DNA from: Antilocapra americana
Lineage: Eukaryota; Chordata; Mammalia; Artiodactyla; Antilocapridae
Reading direction: 5' to 3'
Assembly: GCA_007570785.1 (NCBI GenBank)
Contig: ML664183.1
Location: forward strand, 15,126,204 to 15,190,203
Length of the DNA stretch: 64,000 nucleotides
A model generated the notes under the pieces. It was not told the DNA's origin. It ran no database searches and saw only the letters and a program-made list of their open reading frames with translations. The position numbers and the translations under genes are program-made. Within the stretch, counting starts at the first letter, position 1. Every line of letters starts with the position of its first letter. Shown here one piece after another: positions 58,060 through 64,000 of the stretch.

Positions 58060-58210
58060 GAGTTATGGAATATTAGAGACATGAAGGGACATGCAAGTGA
58101 TCTGGTTCAACTTTCTCATTTTATAGGGAAAAAAACCAAGGCCCTGAAATGTTAAGCAACATGCCCAAGCACTCATCATAGGCAGTGGCAGAGCCAGAAT
58201 ATGAATAAAT
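58060..58210 (+). repeat. MIR SINE
   Basis: AACTTTCTCATTTTATAGGG, AACATGCCCAAGCACTCATC and GCAGTGGCAGAGCCAGAAT are MIR words. Confidence 0.7.
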
Positions 58211-58686
58211 AAATTATAAGAACCTAATCAATTTTTTAAAAATAGATGCACAGGGAAAAGTATCGAGCTACAAATAATTAGAATAATATAATCTCATGTT
58301 AGCAACTCTGAGACTAGCACACATTTTTTAAAAATACATGAACTCTTCTTTAGCAGTCAGAAAATGAGCATTGTTCTTTTTACTTCCTGAGCTCCTTCTC
58401 ATTCCATTTCCCTCAGTTTTTCACCCTCATGCAAGTTTTTTTACCCTAATACAGAGTGTTTATGCTCCAAAGACTTTCACTGATCACCTTATCATGTGTT
58501 TCAAACAAAAACAGATACAGATTTTAATTTTTTTCGTTCCCTCTTAATTAAAAAAATACTCTATAGTTAAGATTATTATTACTATTATACAAGTAGTTAA
58601 AACAATGTAAATATATTAAATATTTATTATAATTGCCAAATACCTAAGTAGAAGTTTGCAGACATGTACATTTTATTGAAGTTAGT

Positions 58687-58815
58687 GGGGAACTTTCCTG
58701 GTGGTCCAGTGGGTTAAGACTCTGTGCTTCCAATATAGAGTTCAAGGGTTCAGTTCCTGTTCAGGGAACTAGGATCCTGCATGCCATGCAGTGTGGCAAA
58801 AAAAAAAAAAAAATT
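58687..58815 (+). repeat. CHR-2-type SINE
   Basis: GGAACTTTCCTGGTGGTCCA, TTCAGTTCCTGTTCAGGGAA, CTGCATGCCATGCAGTGTGG and a 16-base A tail. Confidence 0.93.
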
Positions 58816-59740
58816 TTAATTAATGGGGATTTATTTTATCATTAGTTCAGGTACTTATGGAGGAACATTATTTCTAAAAATAGGACAGAGTACCACTTCT
58901 ATTCTCTTGCTATTTTTTACTGTAATAATATAATAATAGAAATTATGGCAGTGTCACCCAGTTCTTTTAATTCTTTCAAATTAGATGTCAAAAATACCAA
59001 AATTACTTTAAAGTTTTATCAGCTAATAATTAAATTAGGTCCTCTTTTTAGTTTTATTGAAAGCTATAAATTAGAAACCATCTGACTTATAAAAGGTTTT
59101 ATTAGACACAGAGTTTGGTACACAGAAACTGTACCAAAAATGCTATTATCACGGATTATCAAGTAAATGTTATTTATACCATTTATTCTTTCACTTAGCA
59201 GTGTTTCATTTAAACCAATATACTCAGTCAAAATTGGAGATACTAATTTCAGTTATCTGTGATAGTAAAGTGTTTTTTATAAACTTCTTTTATCATATTT
59301 TAAATATAGTTATGTCAAAACTTAAAGCTTTCATATGACAAAGCCATGTGACCCAATTAACAAAGCCAGTCCTCATTTGGAAACTAATCACTAAAATTTG
59401 ACTTATCTTCTGTCAGAAAAAGTCAGATTTTATTTTTCAGTTCAGATATGTTAATATTTCTTTTAAGAAACAGTATCAAAATCACTGAGAAGTTGCAGAA
59501 TCCATGTTGTATAATGTATTTCTATGAGCTATCAAGATTACAATGATATAACTCTCATAAAAGTAATTTTGCATTACTTAACTGAGACAAAGCAATACAT
59601 TTTTCATTTCTTAATTTGCAATAATGCAATGTAGTATCCAGCTAAGAGTAGAAGTTACATGTAAATCAAGACCTATGAGAACAGGTGTGATATTATTTAG
59701 GAATCTTGATTCGAAATCTGATATGCTTAATAAAAGTAAG

Positions 59741-59861
59741 TAGTTGTTTAGTCACTTAAGTTGTGTCCAACTGTTTGGCATTCCCATGATCTGTAACCTG
59801 CCAGGCTCCTCTGTCCACTCCCAGGCAACAATATTGGAGTGGGTTGTCATTTACTTCTCCA
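59741..59861 (-). repeat. Bov-A SINE, partial
   Basis: AGTTGTTTAGTCACTTAAGT, CTGCCAGGCTCCTCTGTCCA and TATTGGAGTGGGTTGTCATT. Confidence 0.9.
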
Positions 59862-60315
59862 TAATAAAAGTATACCTTGTTTCTGTTAATCAGGGTAATT
59901 AAAGCTAGATGCTATTTGAAAAAATTACAACTCCACAGTATTTGCCCCAGTGACAGTAGGGTGACTCCTGGTAGCTGTCTTCAGATCAGTGGCTTGGTTC
60001 CTTTCATCAGGTAATCTGCAGTTTTGACCTCTGTGGGCCCAGCAGAAGGGAAAGAGAGAGAATGAATAATGGTGCCGGGAGAGTTTATAACTAGGCCTGG
60101 AAAGTGGTATCAATTACTTCTGCTCATGCTCCTACGATAGGAACCCAGGCATGTGGTCCCAGTCTAACTGCAGGGGAGAGTAGGAAATGTGGTTTTCCTA
60201 CATACCCAGGAAGAAGCCCAGTTGATGAGCATACAACCAGTCTCTGTCACACAGCTAATAACTAATTGGCCCAGCAGCTAGCAAATTCACTTGTTATTAA
60301 GAGATGTTGTTATTA

Positions 60316-60428
60316 GGGTTGCTGTTTCCTACTCCAGGGGATCTTCCCAACCCAGGGATCAAACCCACATCTCCTGTGTCTCCTGCATTGGCAGGCAGAT
60401 TCTTTACCACTGAGCCACCTGGAAAGCT
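60316..60428 (-). repeat. Bov-A SINE, partial
   Basis: CTACTCCAGGGGATCTTCCC, ATCAAACCCACATCTCCTG and CTTTACCACTGAGCCACCTG. Confidence 0.92.
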
Positions 60429-60483
60429 ATTAGGAGATAGTAAACAGTAAATAACTCAAAAGATGAAATAAAATGGGAATGGG

Positions 60484-60640
60484 GGACCTCCCTGTTTGTC
60501 CTGTGCAGTGGTTAAGACCCTGCACTCCTAATGCAGGAGGCCCAGGTTCAATCCCTGGTCATGGAACTAGGTCCCACTAGCCACAACTAAAGTTCCTCTA
60601 AGCCACACCTAAGGCCTTGCACAATGAAATAAATATTAAA
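60484..60640 (+). repeat. CHR-2-type SINE
   Basis: GACCTCCCTGTTTGTCCTGT, GTTCAATCCCTGGTCATGGA, GCCACAACTAAAGTTCCTC and an AAATAAATATTAAAAA tail. Confidence 0.92.
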
Positions 60641-61131
60641 AATGGAAATGGACTTTAATCAGGATAAGTATCTCATGATCTGATTTGGTAAAATAGGGAT
60701 TAGCTCCTTTACTGGATGATAGACAATAACCTGAGAAAAATCTTAATTTTTTATAGCTAATGACAAGTGCTAAGATGAGTATTCTTTAAATAGCTGAAAA
60801 GAATTGCTTTCCTTTAAAAAAAAAAAAATCTAAGCTGTCTTCACTTTACTATCATGGAACTTTCAAGAGCACTACATTCTTTAATTCTAGTCCATAAAGG
60901 GCACAGGCACAGTCACCCCCAATACCTATTCTGTTTTAATATGCTGGTTCTAAAGCAACATTTTTCTCTTAACAGAAATATGTATAAGAAAGACAAGCAT
61001 TAAGCAGGATTTTGTGTGCCTTGATTAATTATTCAAGGAGGCTTCCCAATCATTTTTTAAAGATTTTTTTTTTAATATGGACCATTTTTAAAGTATTTTT
61101 TGAATTTGTTACAATATTGCTTCTGTTTTGT

Positions 61132-61240
61132 GTTTCAGTCTTTTGGCCACAAAGCATATGGGATCTTAGTTCCCTGATCAAACCTGCACCACTTGCATTG
61201 GAAGACAAAGTCTTAACCATTGGATCTCCAGTGAAGTCTC
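61132..61240 (-). repeat. CHR-2-type SINE
   Basis: TTTTGGCCACAAAGCATATG, TTAGTTCCCTGATCAAACC and CTTAACCATTGGATCTCCAG. Confidence 0.9.
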
Positions 61241-62469
61241 CCAATCGTTTGAATTGTCCTTTTGTTGAGCAACCAGGAGATTTTTACTTCTTGAAATAAT
61301 ACACCATAAGATTTCAGATAAGTTAGGGTATGCCTTTCTTTTCTAAAGTAAGAGAATGGACTATAGTGAAGAGACAGGTGGGAACACAGAATATATGCTG
61401 AACGCAAAGGAAAGAGTGTTAAGTTAGAGTGAAAAATAAATAGATTTTTATAGTCAAGTAGTAGAGTCAATTCCAGACTCTGTCACTTTGAAGTTTGTGA
61501 CACTGAGCAAGGTCAATGGACATTTCTGAGTCTGGTGCTTTTTAAATGCCAGCTTCTGTTGGGTACAGAAGGGACCAATAAATGGTAGTTGTTATTGCAG
61601 TCTTACAGGAGAGACCAATGTAGAAAAATAACATAAGTGTGGTTTAGATTATAACAAATGTGATCCCTTCCTCTCCTGAGGAAGAGAATTTTCATTGGAT
61701 TTTATAATTTCTCATATTTTATTTACTAAATTTTAAACTTCAGGGATTACAGGAACTGTGCTTTATATAGTTTTATAAACCCCTCAGTCCTAAGGACTGC
61801 TCTTGCACATAATGGGAAAAGAGAAAAAGATTTAGGCCTGAATCAACAATCTCCAGTTCATTATAGATATTCCATGAAGATCTACACAAATATGGGGATG
61901 ATGAGGCTAAGGGAGAAAGGCTGGTCCTCCAAAAAGAACTCATAAAATAATATATGATGTAGGACCCTAACTACAGAGTCTTAAAAAGCATTCAAAATTC
62001 TAATGAATTCTTTCTAAGTTAAAGGAAATATTTTAGCAGAATGTCTAAAAAACGTTTTTAATTCTGAAACTTGATGAACAATGATTCTGAGTCACAGTTG
62101 GGATGTATAATTTAGGGAATCATTAAAAAAAAAAAAAAAAACCTTTCAGATGAGTGGATATTTATGGGAAACTTGTAGGAGTATTTGAGACAGATCCGAA
62201 ATGAGCTGTTTTCTCTCATTTGTCCTGATTACTCATTGTGGGGCAATAAGTATCTAGACAGATTAAGTACCAAACAGATCATTTGGAACAAAAAGAAACA
62301 TCTATATTCAATGACTATAAATTTAGTACATCCACCCTCTTCTTGCCTAGGCATCTTCACACTGCCCAGCACCGGCCTCAACTATTGGCTATGTCAGTCA
62401 AACAACCTAAGAGTATTAGGTTCCTTTGCTAAAAATATTCCAACTCGAATCATCTTGGCAGACAATACC

Positions 62470-62489
62470 AAAAAAAAAAAAAAAAAAAA
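62470..62489 (+). repeat. Poly(A) tract
   Basis: About 19 consecutive A bases. It ends an open frame of 121 codons (62,185 on) that has no similarity I know and is probably chance. Confidence 0.7.
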
Positions 62490-62594
62490 TTGTCCAATAA
62501 AGTGGCCAAAGTTTAGGAGACTGAAAAGAAATAGGAAAGCAAGTTGCTAATTGAGCCTCAGTCTTGTCACCATTAAAATGATATTTTTAATACA

Positions 62595-64000
62595 GGTCCA
62601 CAGTCTCTACTCCACAATTCCAAAATAGATGAAACACAAAACCAAAAAAATACTGTCTGAGACCCAAAAGTGTTTTTATAAGTTTGGCACCAGGATTATT
62701 TGGCAGCAAACCTCAGCTGTGCAGCCTTAGTTGTATCTCAGCACCCATATCCATCATATCCATCACCGCTCATGTCTCCTCTCTGCTGGCATTTGGTGGC
62801 TTGAGGATTAATTGCACTGTGAAAATGACCCATAGAGTTAAAGAGGTACCTCTGGGTAACAGAAGAAAAGGAAGCATGTGTCTTTGTCAATAGCTCAGAA
62901 AGTGGGGTTACCGCAGAAGCTTGGTGGTGGTGTGTCTGTGAGATGCCTTACTGAAGAATATGGTGTGGGGACCACCACCATTTATGACTTGTACAGCCAG
63001 AAAGAGAAGTTCTTAAAATTTTACAATGACAGTAATAACCAAGTGCTAGTGAAAAATAGAAAAACATTTCATAGGACCAAAAATAAGGATCTTGACTGTG
63101 TGTTAACTGAATGGAATCAACAACAAAGAAGTCAGGATATGCCACTGACTGCCTTGTAGGTCATAAAACAAGCTAGGCTATACCATGAAGAACTGAACAT
63201 TCAGAGTGAGTGTGAATATTCAGAAGACTGGCTGTAAAAATTTTAAAAGCATCGTGGTATCAAGTATCTTAAAAGCTGTGGTGAAGAAGCTGCTGATGAC
63301 CACGAGACCACTGAAAATTACATTGATGAATTCACCAAGATTATATCTGAGGAAAACCTTAGCCCTGAACACATTTACAGCTCTGTACTGGTACTACATT
63401 CCCAGACAGACCTGAACAATGGCAGACAAAAAGGCACCAACAGATATCTAGGATGCCCAGCAAAGGTTGACTGTTCTTGGGTGTGCTTAGGCTGCAGACA
63501 CACACAAGATAAAATTGACAGTGATTGGGAAAAGTCTGTATCCAAGATGTTTAAAAGGTGTGCACAGGGTCTCCCCTGGTGGTCCAGTGGCTACGACTCT
63601 AGGCTTCCAGTGTAAGAGGCCCGGGTTTGATCCCTGGCCAAGGAACTAGATCCCATGTGCTAAAACTAAGACCTAGTGCAGCCAAATGAATACATTAAAA
63701 AAAAAAAAATGTACACAATTTACTTTTGCAGTATTATGCAGACAGGAAAGCACCAGTAACGAGAGAAATCTTTTTGGACTGGTTGCGTTAGCACTTTGTG
63801 CCAGCAACATGAACTCATTGCAAGCAAGCTGGACTGGAAGACAATCGCAAAACTTTATTGTGCCTAGACAGCTGTTCTGCACATCCCCCTCCTGAACTTC
63901 TTGTGAAAAGTGATGTTTATGGCGCTTACTTTCCCCCCAGTGTGACATGCATAATATAACCCTGTGACCAGGGAATTCTGTGCTCCATGAAGAACAAATA
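62595..64000 (+). pseudogene. Tigger/pogo-type transposase pseudogene, SINE-interrupted, continues off-window
   Basis: From about 62,878 the reading gives SIAQKVGLPQKLGGGVSV, LTEEYGVGTTTIYDL and KNRKTFHRTKNKDLDCVLTE, the CENP-B-like DNA-binding half of pogo/Tigger transposases. Further on come FTKIISEENLSPEHIY (near 63,330) and, past the SINE, REIFLDWL (near 63,760) and LDSCSAHPPPELL (near 63,870), the latter around a DDE catalytic Asp. Stops at about 63,157, 63,235 and 63,245 and frameshifts kill it. The upstream 62,595-62,870 looks like the element's non-coding 5' part. I recall a human TIGD2-like pseudogene (FLJ37201) in this chromosomal neighbourhood, which would make it an old shared insertion; unverified. 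Confidence 0.8.
63568..63709 (+). repeat. CHR-2-type SINE inserted in the Tigger pseudogene
   Basis: GGTCTCCCCTGGTGGTCCAG, GTTTGATCCCTGGCCAAGGA, GTGCAGCCAAATGAATAC and a 13-base A tail. TGTGCACA before it and TGTACACA after it look like a diverged 8-base target duplication. The transposase reading resumes directly after. Confidence 0.93.

Larger units (their letters stand above)
48550..62590. other. Intergenic region upstream of KIF20B
   Basis: There is no coding gene here that I can support: the open frames are at most about 124 codons and most lie in repeats. It holds MIR and L2 ends, one reverse BovB end, Bov-A and CHR-2 SINEs, and several unassigned stretches (50,400-52,070; 53,310-53,690; 55,450-56,550; 57,160-58,070; 58,820-59,735; 61,250-62,590). 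In human I recall PANK1 as the next gene on this side, transcribed away from KIF20B; it is not within the window. Confidence 0.55.

Noticed and set aside
62185..62550. 121-codon open frame
   Set aside because: It contains a poly-Lys run from a poly(A) tract, has no recognisable motif and lies in intergenic DNA.
1..64000. Prokaryotic-style systems, CRISPR arrays, operons
   Set aside because: Spliced exons, a CpG island and ruminant SINEs show nuclear mammalian DNA; the direct repeats are SINEs, LINEs or simple repeats without regular spacers.
1..64000. Endogenous retrovirus
   Set aside because: I found no paired LTRs, primer-binding site or gag/pol/env frames; the reverse-transcriptase-like frames are all BovB.

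Overview
The window is vertebrate nuclear DNA from a ruminant, probably a bovid. It is AT-rich with one CpG island. The exons are short, GT-AG spliced and spread over tens of kilobases. The repeats are ruminant-specific: Bov-A/Bov-tA tRNA-Glu SINEs, CHR-2-type cetartiodactyl SINEs and five BovB (RTE) LINE copies, over older MIR, L2, L1 and Tigger remnants. The repeats do not separate cattle from sheep, goat or related species.

The only clear protein-coding gene is KIF20B (kinesin-6 family, also called MPP1/MPHOSPH1), read on the minus strand from a CpG-island promoter near 48.1 kb towards the left edge. I placed 22 consecutive coding exons by splice sites, phase and protein similarity: exon 2 with the ATG at 42,420-42,422, through exon 23 at 1,883-1,943. 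A non-coding exon 1 near 48.06-48.15 kb is predicted. The exons sum to 4,117 coding bases (1,372 codons plus one base) with no stop or frameshift. They hold the whole motor domain and most of the coiled-coil stalk; the tail exons lie beyond position 1. The protein is a mitotic, plus-end-directed motor used in cytokinesis. The promoter carries the G2/M type of elements expected for such a gene: CHR-like TTTGAA motifs, a CCAAT box, GC boxes, and ETS- and E2F-like sites.

Layout: 1-42.4 kb, KIF20B exons 23 to 2 with repeat-filled introns; 42.4-48.06 kb, intron 1 with a degraded BovB; 47.9-48.55 kb, CpG island and promoter; 48.55-62.6 kb, intergenic DNA with SINE, MIR, L2 and BovB remnants and no convincing gene; 62.6 kb to the right edge, a decayed Tigger/pogo-type transposase pseudogene split by a younger SINE.

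I found no CRISPR array, rRNA, tRNA gene, intact provirus or new biological system. The observations worth checking are the promoter architecture, two weak splice donors in KIF20B, the Tigger locus, a few blocks I could not assign, and informative nested insertions.
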